Below, one piece after another: positions 53,037 through 62,293 of a stretch of DNA of 64,000 nt. A program made the position numbers and the translations under genes. The notes under the pieces were generated by a model. It saw only the letters and a program-made list of their open reading frames with translations, searched no databases and was not told the DNA's origin. This stretch comes from Hyphomicrobium_A sp963782555 (lineage in GTDB: Bacteria; Pseudomonadota; Alphaproteobacteria; Rhizobiales; Hyphomicrobiaceae): contig CAWAKB010000003.1 of assembly GCA_963782555.1 (NCBI GenBank), positions 310,001 to 374,000 of the forward strand. The letters run 5' to 3'. The stretch's first letter is position 1. Each line of letters opens with the position of its first letter.

Positions 53037-54191
53037 CTATCTCGCCGGAACCACCCGCAGTACCTCGCCGGTATCGTCGGTCAAGACCCACAATGCGCCG
53101 TCGGGGCCGGAGCGCACGTCACGGATGCGCTTGCCCTCGTTCCGCAGCAAAGTTTCTTCCGCGACGACATCGTCGCCGTTGAACACCAGCCGGGCAATTT
53201 GCGCTCCCGCCAGGCCGCCGACGAACGCATTGCCCTTCCAGTCGGGAAAGAGGTCGCCCGTGTAGAACGTGAGGCCCGAGGTCGCGATTGAGGGCACCCA
53301 GTAATAGACCGCCTGCTCCATACCTTTCTTGGCTGCAATGCCTTCGCCGATCTTGGCACCGCTGTAGTCGATGCCGTAGGTGATGATGGGCCAACCGTAG
53401 TTCTTGCCCTTCTCCGGTCGATTGAGCTCATCACCGCCGCGAGCGCCGTGCTCAATCGTGTAGATCTCCCCCGTCTCCGGGCGCAGCGCGGCCCCCTGCA
53501 TGTTGCGGTGTCCGATGGACCAGACCTCCGGGGCCCAGCCAGGAAGCTTCGGATTGTCATCGGGGATCGAACCGTCGGGGTTGATGCGGATGACCTTGCC
53601 GAGATCGTTGGCTGGGTTCTGCGCCTGCTGGCGCAGGATGTTGCGCTCGCCTGTGGTGATGAAGAGTGTGCCATCGCGTGCCCAGACGAGACGCGATCCA
53701 AAGTGGAGACTGCTGTCAGCGGCCGGCTGTTGCCGGAAGATGACCTTCACGTCCTCAAGTTTGCCTTCGCCGCCGTTGAGGACGAGCTTGGCGCGCGCGA
53801 CGCTGGTGCCGTTCTTTCCGCCGCCGCGCGGCTCGCCGTAGGAGAAATAGATCGTCCCGGTCTTGTCGAAGTCCGGCGCGAGCAGCACGTCGAGCAGGCC
53901 ACCTTGGCCGACGGCCGCGACCTCGGGCACGCCCGCAATGGGCTTCGACAGCTTTCCATCTTTGGAAACGAGCCGCAGGCGTCCCGGGCGCTCGCTGACG
54001 AGCAGGCGGCCATCAGGCAGGAACTGCAGACCCCAGGGATGCTCGAGGCCTTGGGCGAAGGTCTCGACCTTGATTTTGCTGGGCTCAGGCGGAGCTGGCG
54101 CGTCGGTGATCACAGCTGCAGCAGGCTCCGCCACGAGGGCCAGCGCTAACGCGAGGACAGCGCCGACGATCCGCTTGTTTTCCTTGAACAT
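53037..54191 (-). CDS. PQQ-dependent aldose sugar dehydrogenase, YliI type
   Basis: This is a periplasmic soluble glucose/sorbosone dehydrogenase-family beta-propeller. The 384-residue precursor has a signal peptide MFKENKRIVGAVLALALALVAEPAAAVI, then EHPWGLQFLPDGRLLVSERPGRLRLV, DPDF-type GLLDVLLAPDFDKTGTIYFSYGEP, SLHFGSRLVWARDGTLFITTGER with the catalytic-type His, the IGHRNMQGAALRPETGEIYTIEHGARGGDELN signature and YYWVPSIATSGLTFYTG. The cofactor is predicted to be PQQ; no pqq genes are in the window. It is divergent from dapF. Confidence 0.88.
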   Translation of the reverse strand: MFKENKRIVGAVLALALALVAEPAAAVITDAPAPPEPSKIKVETFAQGLEHPWGLQFLPDGRLLVSERPGRLRLVSKDGKLSKPIAGVPEVAAVGQGGLLDVLLAPDFDKTGTIYFSYGEPRGGGKNGTSVARAKLVLNGGEGKLEDVKVIFRQQPAADSSLHFGSRLVWARDGTLFITTGERNILRQQAQNPANDLGKVIRINPDGSIPDDNPKLPGWAPEVWSIGHRNMQGAALRPETGEIYTIEHGARGGDELNRPEKGKNYGWPIITYGIDYSGAKIGEGIAAKKGMEQAVYYWVPSIATSGLTFYTGDLFPDWKGNAFVGGLAGAQIARLVFNGDDVVAEETLLRNEGKRIRDVRSGPDGALWVLTDDTGEVLRVVPAR

Positions 54192-54247
54192 TGGGCCCTC
54201 GACTTTGTTCGATTGTCTTTTGGTGGTCTGCCGCCATATATGGGCAC

Positions 54248-55114
54248 ATGAACGGCACCGCCACCGTCGGCTTTCGTAAAATGAACGGGCTCGGCAACGA
54301 CTTCGTCGTGCTCGATGCGCGCACGCGCGCGCTTCAGCTGACACCGGAGGTTGTCCGCCACATGAGCGATCGCACAAATGGTGTCGGCTGCGATCAAGTC
54401 ATCGTGCTCGAGCCATCGAGCAAGGCCGATGTGTTCATGCGCATCTTCAATGCGGATGGATCACAAGTCGGCGCTTGCGGAAACGCGACCCGCTGCGTTG
54501 GGTGGCTGTTGGCGCAGGAGACCGGCCGGCGCCAGGTGACCGTCGAGACGAGCGCAGGGCTCTTGCGGGCCGATGTCGAGAGTGCGGAACGCGTGACGAT
54601 TGACATGGGCGTGCCACGATTTGGCTGGGATGAGATTCCGCTTGCGGAGCCTTTCCACGACACGACCGGCATCGAGCTGCAGATCGGGCCGATCGATGCT
54701 CCGCTTCTTCATTCGCCTTCGGTGGTCAATGTCGGCAACCCGCACGCAATATTCTGGGTCGATGATGTCGATGCCCATGATCTTGCTCGCTTCGGCCCTT
54801 TGTTGGAGAACCATCCGCTCTTTCCCGAGCGCGCCAACATCTCGCTGGCCCAAGTCACCTCTCGGGATGGATTGAGGCTGAGGACGTGGGAGCGCGGTGC
54901 CGGTCTGACGCGTGCCTGCGGCACGGCGGCGTGCGCGGCGGCAGTGGCCGCGGCACGCAAAAGGCTCACCGGACGCCAGGTGAGCGTGGAGCTGCCTGGG
55001 GGTCGGCTTCAGATCGATTGGACGGCGGACGGCCACATCCTGATGTGCGGTCCGGCCGAACTCGAGTTTGAAGGCACGCTTTCACCGGAAACCCTGTCGC
55101 CAGTCCCAGTCTAG
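54248..55114 (+). CDS. dapF: Diaminopimelate epimerase
   Basis: DapF epimerises LL- to meso-diaminopimelate for peptidoglycan and lysine. The 288-residue protein shows FRKMNGLGNDFVVLDAR and the two catalytic cysteines, Cys77 in GACGNATRC and Cys224 in TRACGTAACAAAVAA. ATG 54248 gives the conserved start; the open frame upstream lies in the sugar dehydrogenase leader. It precedes mtaB and ftsY in the usual alphaproteobacterial order. dapB at the end of the window and asd supply other steps of the pathway. Confidence 0.96.
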   Translation: MNGTATVGFRKMNGLGNDFVVLDARTRALQLTPEVVRHMSDRTNGVGCDQVIVLEPSSKADVFMRIFNADGSQVGACGNATRCVGWLLAQETGRRQVTVETSAGLLRADVESAERVTIDMGVPRFGWDEIPLAEPFHDTTGIELQIGPIDAPLLHSPSVVNVGNPHAIFWVDDVDAHDLARFGPLLENHPLFPERANISLAQVTSRDGLRLRTWERGAGLTRACGTAACAAAVAAARKRLTGRQVSVELPGGRLQIDWTADGHILMCGPAELEFEGTLSPETLSPVPV

Positions 55115-55266
55115 CGGGCGTCAATGTTGTCGAGTAAGAGCGGCTAGCTGTGTGACAGGAAGACGCGCGGACCGCAGATCTTAACGGGTGCGGTCAGCGG
55201 CGTTTTGTTATTCGGATCTGCGCGTATATGACCCTGCACAAGCACGGCAGGATGGCAAGGTAAGGG

Positions 55267-56523
55267 ATGTCGGAGCCTCAAATCATTACGCTCGGCTGTC
55301 GGCTCAATGCGTATGAGTCGGAGGTGATGCGCAAGAATGCGGCCGATGCCGGCTTGAGCGACGCCGTTATCGTCAACACCTGCGCCGTGACCGGCGAGGC
55401 GGTGCGCCAGGCGACGCAAGTGATCCGCAAACTGCGCCGCGAGAACCCGCATGCGCGCATCATCGTCACCGGCTGCGCGGCTCAGGTGGAGCCGGCGCGC
55501 TTTGCAGCGCTCACCGAGGTCGACCACGTCATCGGCAACGGCGAAAAGGTCAAGTCGGAGACCTTCGTCGGGCTGTCCACTGGGGCGTCCGAACGCGTTC
55601 AGGTCGACGACATCATGAGCGTGCGCGAGACCGCCGGCCATCTCATTGACGGCTTCGGCTCGCGGGCGCGCGCCTATGTGCAGGTGCAGAACGGATGCGA
55701 TCACCGCTGCACCTTCTGCATCATTCCATTCGGTCGCGGGCCGTCCCGCTCGGTTCCTGCCGGCGAGGTGGTCACACAAGTCCGCCATCTTGTTGAGGGC
55801 GGCTGCCGCGAGGTCGTGCTGACCGGGGTCGACATCACCGCATATGGGGCCGACCTTCCTGGAACTACGACGCTCGGAACGCTGGTGCGCCAAATCCTGA
55901 AGCACGTGCCGGAGCTGCAGCGCCTGCGGCTGTCCTCCATCGACCAAGTCGAGGCGGATGCGGATCTGATGCGGGCGGTGGCCGAGGAGGAGCGCCTCAT
56001 GCCGCACCTGCATCTCTCCATGCAGGCCGGCGACGACATGGTGCTGAAGCGCATGAAGCGGCGCCATTCGCGCGCGGATGCGGTGAAGTTCTGCGCGGAT
56101 GTGCGCCGGCTGCGGCCGGACGTGGTGTTCGGCGCCGATCTGATCGCCGGGTTCCCGACCGAGACCGACAAGATGTTTGCGAACTCGCTAAGCGTCATTG
56201 ACGATTGCGGCCTCACTTATCTGCACGTTTTTCCATTTTCGGCGCGGAGCGGGACGCCGGCCGCGCGCATGCCGCAGGTGGCGCGCGCCGTGGTCAAGGA
56301 GCGTGCAGCGCGCTTGCGCGAAAAAGGTGCCGATGCGCTCGGCCGCTTTCTCGCCGCTCAAGCGGGCGCGGAGGCTGAGGTTCTCGTGGAGCGCAGCGGC
56401 CTCGGCCGCACGCGCCAGTTTGCCGAGATCTGTCTCCCCGCGGCCGATCCGCCCGGGTCGGTTGTGCGGGCACGCATTAATGGGCACGATGGGCGTCGGC
56501 TCTCAGGTGAGGTGATGGCGTGA
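55267..56523 (+). CDS. mtaB: tRNA t6A37 methylthiotransferase MtaB
   Basis: This radical-SAM enzyme converts t6A to ms2t6A at position 37 of tRNAs. The 418-residue protein has the N-terminal UPF0004 domain with three cysteines (ITLGCRLNAYESEVM, VNTCAVTGEA, VTGCAAQVEP), the radical-SAM motif CDHRCTFC near residue 147, and a C-terminal TRAM-like region. The N-terminal TLGCRLNxYE pattern distinguishes MtaB from MiaB (TxGCQMN). Its stop overlaps the GTG start of ftsY. Confidence 0.94.
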   Translation: MSEPQIITLGCRLNAYESEVMRKNAADAGLSDAVIVNTCAVTGEAVRQATQVIRKLRRENPHARIIVTGCAAQVEPARFAALTEVDHVIGNGEKVKSETFVGLSTGASERVQVDDIMSVRETAGHLIDGFGSRARAYVQVQNGCDHRCTFCIIPFGRGPSRSVPAGEVVTQVRHLVEGGCREVVLTGVDITAYGADLPGTTTLGTLVRQILKHVPELQRLRLSSIDQVEADADLMRAVAEEERLMPHLHLSMQAGDDMVLKRMKRRHSRADAVKFCADVRRLRPDVVFGADLIAGFPTETDKMFANSLSVIDDCGLTYLHVFPFSARSGTPAARMPQVARAVVKERAARLREKGADALGRFLAAQAGAEAEVLVERSGLGRTRQFAEICLPAADPPGSVVRARINGHDGRRLSGEVMA

Positions 56524-57542
56524 GCGAAAGCGGGACCAAGCGCCAAGGCACCTTCAGCCGGATGTGGGGTGCAAAGCCTGTGGCCGAGGCCGCGGCCGCG
56601 GAAGTCGCGACGGAGCCGCGCGGAAAGTCCGGCGGCTGGCTTGATCGCTTGAGACAAGGGCTCGGCAAGACCTCGTCCAAGCTGTCAGACGGCATCACCG
56701 GCCTCTTCACCAAGAGCAAGCTCAATTCGGACACGCTGCAGGATCTGGAGGACGTGCTGATCGAGGCGGACCTCGGGCTCGACACGGCTGAGCGCATCAT
56801 CACGGTGCTCGGCAAGGGGCGCTACGAGAAGAGCATCGAAGCCGGCGACGTACGTGCAGTCTTGAAGGCCGAGGTGGAGCGCGTGCTGGCGCCTGTGGCC
56901 CAGCCCTTGGCGATCGATGCCAATCACAAGCCCCACGTCGTTCTGGTCGTCGGCGTCAACGGCACGGGCAAGACGACGACGATCGGCAAGCTTGCCGCGC
57001 AGCTCTCGCGCGAGGGCAAGACGGTCATGCTGGCGGCCGGCGACACCTTCCGCGCCGCGGCTATCGATCAGCTCAAGATCTGGGGCGAGCGCACGGGCTC
57101 GACGGTCGTTGCCCGCGACGTGAATTCCGACGCGGCAGGCCTCGTCTATGACGCGCTGACGCAAGCGCGCGCCGAGAACGCCGACGTCCTGCTCGTCGAT
57201 ACCGCAGGGAGGCTGCAGAACAAAGAAGGGCTCATGGAGGAGCTTGCGAAAGTCATCCGCGTGCTGCGCAAGGTCGATCCCACGGCGCCGCACGACGTGC
57301 TGCTGGTGCTCGATGCCACGACGGGCCAGAATGCCCTGGCGCAGGTGGAGGTTTTTCGCGAGCGGGCCGGGGTCACGGGGCTCGTCATGACCAAGCTCGA
57401 CGGCACCGCCCGGGGGGGCATACTGGTGGCCATTTCCGCCAAGCACGGACTGCCGGTTCGCGCGATCGGAATCGGCGAGGGCGTCGACGATCTCCAGCCG
57501 TTCGATCCCGGAGAGTTCGCCGAGGCTATCGCCGGCGGCTGA
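56520..57542 (+). CDS. ftsY: Signal recognition particle receptor FtsY
   Basis: FtsY docks Ffh-ribosome complexes at the membrane. The 340-residue protein has a short variable A region (about 35 residues), the N domain (WLDRLRQGLGKTSSKLSDGITGLFTKSKLNSDTLQDLEDVLIEADLG), and the G domain with VVGVNGTGKTTTIGKLA, AAGDTFRAAAIDQL, VDTAGRLQNKEGLMEEL and TKLDGTARGG. GTG 56520 is coupled to the mtaB stop. The A domain is far shorter than in E. coli, as in other alphaproteobacteria. Confidence 0.96.
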   Translation: MSESGTKRQGTFSRMWGAKPVAEAAAAEVATEPRGKSGGWLDRLRQGLGKTSSKLSDGITGLFTKSKLNSDTLQDLEDVLIEADLGLDTAERIITVLGKGRYEKSIEAGDVRAVLKAEVERVLAPVAQPLAIDANHKPHVVLVVGVNGTGKTTTIGKLAAQLSREGKTVMLAAGDTFRAAAIDQLKIWGERTGSTVVARDVNSDAAGLVYDALTQARAENADVLLVDTAGRLQNKEGLMEELAKVIRVLRKVDPTAPHDVLLVLDATTGQNALAQVEVFRERAGVTGLVMTKLDGTARGGILVAISAKHGLPVRAIGIGEGVDDLQPFDPGEFAEAIAGG

Positions 57543-57613
57543 ACCAGTCACACAGGCAGCTCAAAAGGGCGATACTCAACAAATGTTAACAGGGAAAGGG
57601 TGATCTCGGGCAC

Positions 57614-58384
57614 ATGGGCGCGTTGAAGCGATTAATGCCTTTCACTGCCGAGCAGACAGTGAACATCATGAGCGAGTTCGGTCCGCTCGTATTGATGTTC
57701 CTCGTCAATGCGATGTACGGCATTACCGCGGGCACCTGGGCGCTCATTGTCTCGACCGTGGTCGCGATAGCGGCCATGCTGGTCGTTCTGCACCGGCTGC
57801 CCATCTTTCCGCTGATCGCGTCCACCGTGACCGTGGTGTTCGGCTCCCTGACGATCATAACCCACGACGCCATGTGGGTGCAGATCAAGGTCACGATCTT
57901 CAATGCCATGTTTGCCGCGTTCCTGTTCGGCGGCTTGTGGCTCGAAAGAAACTTCTTCAAGTACGTTTTCGAGAAGACGTTCCACTACACCAAAGAGGGA
58001 TGGGACAAGTTCACTTGGAGCTTCGCCTGGTTCTTCGTTTTCACGGCGTTCGCCAACGAGTTCGTGCGCCTGACCTTCAAGGACGAGCAGATCTACAACT
58101 TTCTGGGCCTCCAGATGGACGGTGTGGGGATCTGGATCGCCTTCAAGGTCGCGCTCATCATGCCGCTGTCGGGGTTCTACGCCTGGTACCTGACCCGGGT
58201 CATGCAGCGCTATCGCATCCCTGAAAAGAAACCTGTCGTGCTGCTGCCGACATCTGGTGCAACGCGGACGGCAGCGGCCGGCGCCCCCAACGGTTCAGAC
58301 CCTGCCGCAGCGACCAAGGTCAACGCCTCGGGCGCCGAGGGGAAGCCGTCGCCGCCGGAGCCGCGTGAAGCCAATCTCGGCTAG
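57614..58384 (+). CDS. YciB/IspZ-family inner-membrane protein, copy 1 with C-terminal extension
   Basis: The 256-residue protein has five to six membrane helices in the YciB (septation protein A) pattern: SEFGPLVLMFLVNAMYGITAGTWALIVSTVVAI, LPIFPLIASTVTVVFGSLTIITHDAMWVQIKVTIFNAMFAAFLFGGLW, and the conserved TKEGWDKFTWSFAWFFVFTAFANEFV with the NE-V motif. About 50 extra Pro/Ala/Gly-rich residues follow the last helix, unlike the canonical protein. A second, canonical copy follows 65 nt later. YciB affects envelope integrity and division; the exact role is unsettled. Confidence 0.85.
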   Translation: MGALKRLMPFTAEQTVNIMSEFGPLVLMFLVNAMYGITAGTWALIVSTVVAIAAMLVVLHRLPIFPLIASTVTVVFGSLTIITHDAMWVQIKVTIFNAMFAAFLFGGLWLERNFFKYVFEKTFHYTKEGWDKFTWSFAWFFVFTAFANEFVRLTFKDEQIYNFLGLQMDGVGIWIAFKVALIMPLSGFYAWYLTRVMQRYRIPEKKPVVLLPTSGATRTAAAGAPNGSDPAAATKVNASGAEGKPSPPEPREANLG

Positions 58385-58449
58385 GTGGCGGACCGGGATT
58401 GGCTTGCGGCGACGCGCTGGAAAGCTTGTGCAACGAGGTGAGAGACAGA

Positions 58450-59037
58450 ATGGCAAACGAGGCAGACACCAAGCCGGCGGAGGGCCCTTCAGTCGGGGCT
58501 CAGATGCTCAAGCTCCTGGTCGAGGTCGGCCCGCTGGCTGTCTTCTTCATCGTCAATGCGCGCGCAGGAATCTTCTGGGGGACTGGCACCTTCATGGTGG
58601 CCACCGTCGTGTCGCTGATTGGATCCCGAATCCTGTTCGGGCGCATTCCGGTGATGCCTCTGGTGACCGGTGCGTGCGTGCTCGTATTCGGCGGCCTGAC
58701 GCTGTGGCTGCATGACGACCACTTCATCAAGATCAAACCGACGATCGTGAACGCGCTGTTCGCCGGCGCGCTGTTCATCGGGCTTGCTACTGGGCAGCCG
58801 CTCTTGAAGATCGTGTTCGGAGAGGTGTTCCGGTTGACGGAGGAAGGCTGGCGCAAGCTGACGCTGCGCTGGGCATGCTTCTTTGTGTGCCTCGCCGTGC
58901 TGAACGAGATCGTCTGGCGCACGGTCTCCACCGATGTTTGGGTCAGCTTCAAGGTCTTCGGAATCATGCCGCTGACCATGGCCTTTGCGGTGGCGCAGGT
59001 TGGTCTGTTACGGCGCTACGAGCTTCCCGGCGAATAG
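58450..59037 (+). CDS. yciB: YciB/IspZ-family inner-membrane protein, copy 2 (canonical length)
   Basis: The 195-residue protein has the complete YciB pattern: LLVEVGPLAVFFIVNARAGIFWGTGTFMVATVVSLIGS, IPVMPLVTGACVLVFGGLTLWLHDDHFIKIKPTIVNALFAGALFIGL, LTEEGWRKLTLRWACFFVCLAVLNEIVWRT and the closing FKVFGIMPLTMAFAVAQ. It is the standard length of septation protein A and lies where yciB usually does, after ftsY. ATG 58450 gives MANEADTKPAEG. The tandem arrangement with the divergent copy 1 points to an old duplication. Confidence 0.93.
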   Translation: MANEADTKPAEGPSVGAQMLKLLVEVGPLAVFFIVNARAGIFWGTGTFMVATVVSLIGSRILFGRIPVMPLVTGACVLVFGGLTLWLHDDHFIKIKPTIVNALFAGALFIGLATGQPLLKIVFGEVFRLTEEGWRKLTLRWACFFVCLAVLNEIVWRTVSTDVWVSFKVFGIMPLTMAFAVAQVGLLRRYELPGE

Positions 59038-59267
59038 GCCAATCGCCCGTCAGATGATCGCTACACTGACACTCAGTATTCAAAATAAGACGCTACAATA
59101 TCTTGCGAATTGTTGGCGGCAAGAGTGGTTTTGCTCTGGACGAACGATGAAAACTGGTATTTTCTCCAAATCGAACCGCAACCTTTTCCTCTCCGGCAAA
59201 GGTGGGCTCGGGGGGTCGAGATGGCATCGGGCGAGATGGCGTTTCGGGCGGGCTCTTACCTTGACCA

Positions 59268-59765
59268 ATGACAATCATGGCACGTCACAGGGCACGCGAC
59301 ATGACGGTCGGAAGACTGGATCGATCGCCGATTCATTTGCTGCACCGAGCCGGTCAATGCGCTAGCGACATTTTCCAGGATGAGATGGGCGAGGAGGACC
59401 TGACGCCGCGTCAGTACGCGGTCTTGGTCGCCGTCTCGCAGAACGAAGGCGTGAGCCAGACCCATCTCGTCGAGAAGACGGGGGTCGACCGCTCGACCTT
59501 GGCCGACATCGTGCGCCGCATGCTGAAGAAGGGCCTGCTGCAGCGACGGCGCACCAAGGATGATGCGCGGGCCTACGCGGTGAAGCTCACCGATGAGGGC
59601 TGGCGCGTCCTGAGGTCCGCCGATCCGCTCGTCCGTCGGGTCGATGACAAGATCCTCGCCGCGCTTCCCGGACAGCAGCGCGAGCGCTTCCTGCAAGACC
59701 TGCACGCCATCGTCGAGGCACTCGGCTGTCTGCAGCCCAAGAAGGACTGCACCGAAAAAGCCTGA
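59268..59765 (+). CDS. MarR-family transcriptional regulator
   Basis: The roughly 160-residue winged-helix regulator has DLTPRQYAVLVAVSQNEGVSQTHLVEKTGVDRSTLADIVRRMLKKGLLQRRRTKDDARAYAVKLTDEG, the canonical MarR core with the wing. The start is uncertain: ATGs at 59268, 59277 and 59301 are all in frame and none has a good ribosome site. The ligand and targets are unknown; no efflux or catabolic gene is adjacent. The 230 bp upstream hold an A/T-rich promoter-like stretch but no clear palindrome. It is convergent with asd. Confidence 0.9.
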   Translation: MTIMARHRARDMTVGRLDRSPIHLLHRAGQCASDIFQDEMGEEDLTPRQYAVLVAVSQNEGVSQTHLVEKTGVDRSTLADIVRRMLKKGLLQRRRTKDDARAYAVKLTDEGWRVLRSADPLVRRVDDKILAALPGQQRERFLQDLHAIVEALGCLQPKKDCTEKA

Positions 59766-59786
59766 GCTCGGCCGATCTCGCTGCCT

Positions 59787-60815
59787 TCAGGCGGCGTTGG
59801 GGAGAAGCTTGCGGTTGATGATCGTTTCGGCGATCTGGACCGTGTTGAGCGCGGCACCCTTCAAAAGATTGTCGGACACGATCCACAGCGCCAGGCCGTT
59901 ATCCACGGTGGCATCCTCGCGGATGCGCGATACGTACGTTGCGAACTCGCCGGCCGCCTCTACCGGCGTCACGTAGCCGCCCGGCTCGCGCTTGTCGACG
60001 ACCAGCACGCCCGGCGCAGTACGTAGGATCTCGCGCGCGTCATCGGCGCTGAGCGACTTCTCGAATTCGATGTTGACGGCTTCGGAATGGCCGACGAACA
60101 CAGGCACGCGCACGCAGGTCGCCGTCAGTTTGATGCGGGGATCGAGGATCTTCTTGGTCTCGGCCAGCATCTTCCATTCCTCCTTGGTGTAGCCGTCCTC
60201 CATGAAGACGTCGATTTGAGGAATGCAGTTGAAGGCGATCTGCTTGGGAAACTTCTGCGGCTCGATGTCGGTGCCGGGCACATACATGCTCTTGGTCTGC
60301 GACCAAAGCTCGTCCATCGCCTCCTTACCGGCGCCCGAGACCGACTGGTAGGTCGAGACGACGACACGCTTGATCCCGGCCACGTCATGCAGCGGCTTCA
60401 AGACGACGACGAGTTGGGCGGTCGAGCAGTTGGGATTGGCGATGATGTTTTTCTTGGTATAGCCCTTGACCGCGTCGGCATTCACCTCCGGAACGATGAG
60501 CGGCACGTCCTGGTCGTAACGCCAGCACGACGAGTTATCGATGACGATGCAGCCCTTGGCGCCGATCTTGGGCGACCACTCCTTCGAAACGGTCGAGCCC
60601 GCCGACATGAGGCAGAAATCGACCTTGGAGAAATCGAACTGCGCCAGATCGTGGCATTTGAGGGTCTTCTCGCCGAAGGATACCTCCAGCCCCTGCGACC
60701 GGCGCGAGGCGATGGCATAGACCTCGTCGGCCGGAAACTCGCGTTCGGCCAGCACGTTCAGCATTTCCCGGCCCACGTTGCCCGTGGCGCCGACAACGGC
60801 AACCTTGTAGCCCAT
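59787..60815 (-). CDS. asd: Aspartate-semialdehyde dehydrogenase
   Basis: Asd reduces aspartyl phosphate to aspartate semialdehyde, the branch point to lysine, threonine and methionine. The 342-residue protein has the NADP loop VAVVGATGNVGREML, the active-site Cys in ANPNCSTAQLVVVLKPL, and the downstream substrate motif TCVRVPVFVGHSEAVNIEF with the catalytic His. Length is normal. It lies near dapB and leuB but is separated from leuB by 90 nt. Confidence 0.97.
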   Translation of the reverse strand: MGYKVAVVGATGNVGREMLNVLAEREFPADEVYAIASRRSQGLEVSFGEKTLKCHDLAQFDFSKVDFCLMSAGSTVSKEWSPKIGAKGCIVIDNSSCWRYDQDVPLIVPEVNADAVKGYTKKNIIANPNCSTAQLVVVLKPLHDVAGIKRVVVSTYQSVSGAGKEAMDELWSQTKSMYVPGTDIEPQKFPKQIAFNCIPQIDVFMEDGYTKEEWKMLAETKKILDPRIKLTATCVRVPVFVGHSEAVNIEFEKSLSADDAREILRTAPGVLVVDKREPGGYVTPVEAAGEFATYVSRIREDATVDNGLALWIVSDNLLKGAALNTVQIAETIINRKLLPNAA

Positions 60816-60905
60816 CGTTAAACCCTATCGCTTCTGCGGGCGTCACTTACGCGCGGCGCGCCCTTGTTGCAAGGCCTGCCGGGCGCATCGGCCGGCTGGA
60901 CCGGC

Positions 60906-62021
60906 TCAGGCGGCGAGCTTGGAGAGCTCCTCGACGATCGCGGCGCCCATCTCGGCCGTGCCCACCTGGCGCATGCCCGGCTGCATGATGTCAGCGGTCC
61001 TGAGGCCCGCAGCCAGAGCCGCGGCGATGGCCGAATCGAGCAGATCGGCCTCCTTGCCGAGGTCGAAGGAGTAGCGCAGCGCCATGCCGAAGGAGGCGAT
61101 GGTGGCGATCGGGTTGGCGAGCCCCTTGCCGGCAATGTCAGGTGCCGAGCCGTGGCACGGCTCATAAAGGGCATGGCGCTTGCCGGTCTTGGGATCGGGG
61201 GCACCGAGTGAGGCCGATGGCAGCATCCCGAGGGAGCCCGTCGTCATCGCGGCCTCGTCGGAGAGCACGTCGCCAAACAGGTTATCGGTCACGATGACGT
61301 CGAACTGCTTTGGGTTGCGCACGAGCTGCATGGCGCAGTTGTCGGCGAGGATGTGCTCGAGCTTCACCTCCGGCGCGTAGGCCTTGTGTATTGCTGTTAC
61401 CACCTCGTTCCACAAGACCCCCGTCTTCATGACATTGCGCTTCTCAGCGGAGTGCACTTTGCCCGAGCGCTTGCGCGCCAGGTCGAAAGCGACGCGCGCA
61501 ATCCGCTCGATCTCTTGCGTGGTGTAGACCTGGGTATCGACAGCGCGCTTCTGGCCGTCCTCGAGCGTGACGATCTCTTTAGGCTCGCCGAAGTAGACGC
61601 CGCCGGTCAGCTCGCGCACGATCATGATGTCGAGCCCCTCGACGAGTTCGCGCTTCAGCGAGGAGGCATCGGCGAGCGCCGGGTAGCAGATGGCCGGACG
61701 CAGGTTGGCAAAGAGGCCGAGGTCCTTGCGCAGGCGCAGAAGGCCGGCCTCGGGGCGCACCGCATAGGGCACCGAATCCCACTTGGGACCGCCGACGGCG
61801 CCGAAAATGACGGCGTCGGCCTGCTGCGCTCGGGCCATGGCCTCGTCGCTGATCGCCACGCCATGCTTGTCGAAGGCCGCGCCGCCGACGAGGTCCTCTT
61901 CGGTCTCGAACTTGGGGCCATTGGCAGACTTGTTGAAGAAGGCGATGAGGCGTTCGACCTCAGCCATGGCTTCCACACCGATCCCGTCGCCGGGCAACAG
62001 AAGCAAGCGATACGTGGTCAT
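60906..62021 (-). CDS. leuB: 3-Isopropylmalate dehydrogenase
   Basis: LeuB oxidatively decarboxylates 3-isopropylmalate in leucine synthesis. The 371-residue protein has LLPGDGIGVEAM, RPEAGLLRLRKDLGLFANLRPA, RELTGGVYFGEP with the catalytic Tyr region, and the signature NLFGDVLSDEAAMTTGSLGMLPSASLG with metal-binding aspartates. The Leu-type loop (LLRLRKDL) separates it from isocitrate dehydrogenase paralogues. It precedes asd on the same strand. Confidence 0.97.
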   Translation of the reverse strand: MTTYRLLLLPGDGIGVEAMAEVERLIAFFNKSANGPKFETEEDLVGGAAFDKHGVAISDEAMARAQQADAVIFGAVGGPKWDSVPYAVRPEAGLLRLRKDLGLFANLRPAICYPALADASSLKRELVEGLDIMIVRELTGGVYFGEPKEIVTLEDGQKRAVDTQVYTTQEIERIARVAFDLARKRSGKVHSAEKRNVMKTGVLWNEVVTAIHKAYAPEVKLEHILADNCAMQLVRNPKQFDVIVTDNLFGDVLSDEAAMTTGSLGMLPSASLGAPDPKTGKRHALYEPCHGSAPDIAGKGLANPIATIASFGMALRYSFDLGKEADLLDSAIAAALAAGLRTADIMQPGMRQVGTAEMGAAIVEELSKLAA

Positions 62022-62066
62022 GTCGAAAGGGGTCTCGTCTCGGGTGTTGGGCTAGCGCGCGTAGTG

Positions 62067-62282
62067 CTACCCGCGCGACGACCCGGGGGCAAGGGCAACG
62101 GCACAGCCGATGCAGGGAAGCGTATAGGCGAGGGTGAAGCCGTTAAGGGTCAGGACCGCGCCGGCGCTCGCCAGAAGGATGCTTAAAACCAGAAGGCTGG
62201 TGCCGCCCGTGATGATGGGGACCGAGGCCAGCACGATGGCGATCTGCAAAATCGCCTGGGCATAGTCGAAATAGGGACCATG
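62067..62282 (-). pseudogene. Remnant of a DUF4337-type membrane protein
   Basis: The translation FDYAQAILQIAIVLASVPIITGG continues TSLLVLSILLASAGAVLTLNGFTLAYTLP, two hydrophobic helices matching the C-terminal end of DUF4337-type proteins (FDLAEALLQIAIVLASVAI pattern). No start codon in this frame gives a proper N-terminus and the upstream sequence is already the gpmA coding region in another frame, so only about the last 70 residues remain. It sits in the 272-bp gap between gpmA and leuB. A very short two-helix gene starting at a TTG is the alternative. Confidence 0.5.
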
Positions 62283-62293
62283 ACCTCTCCCCC

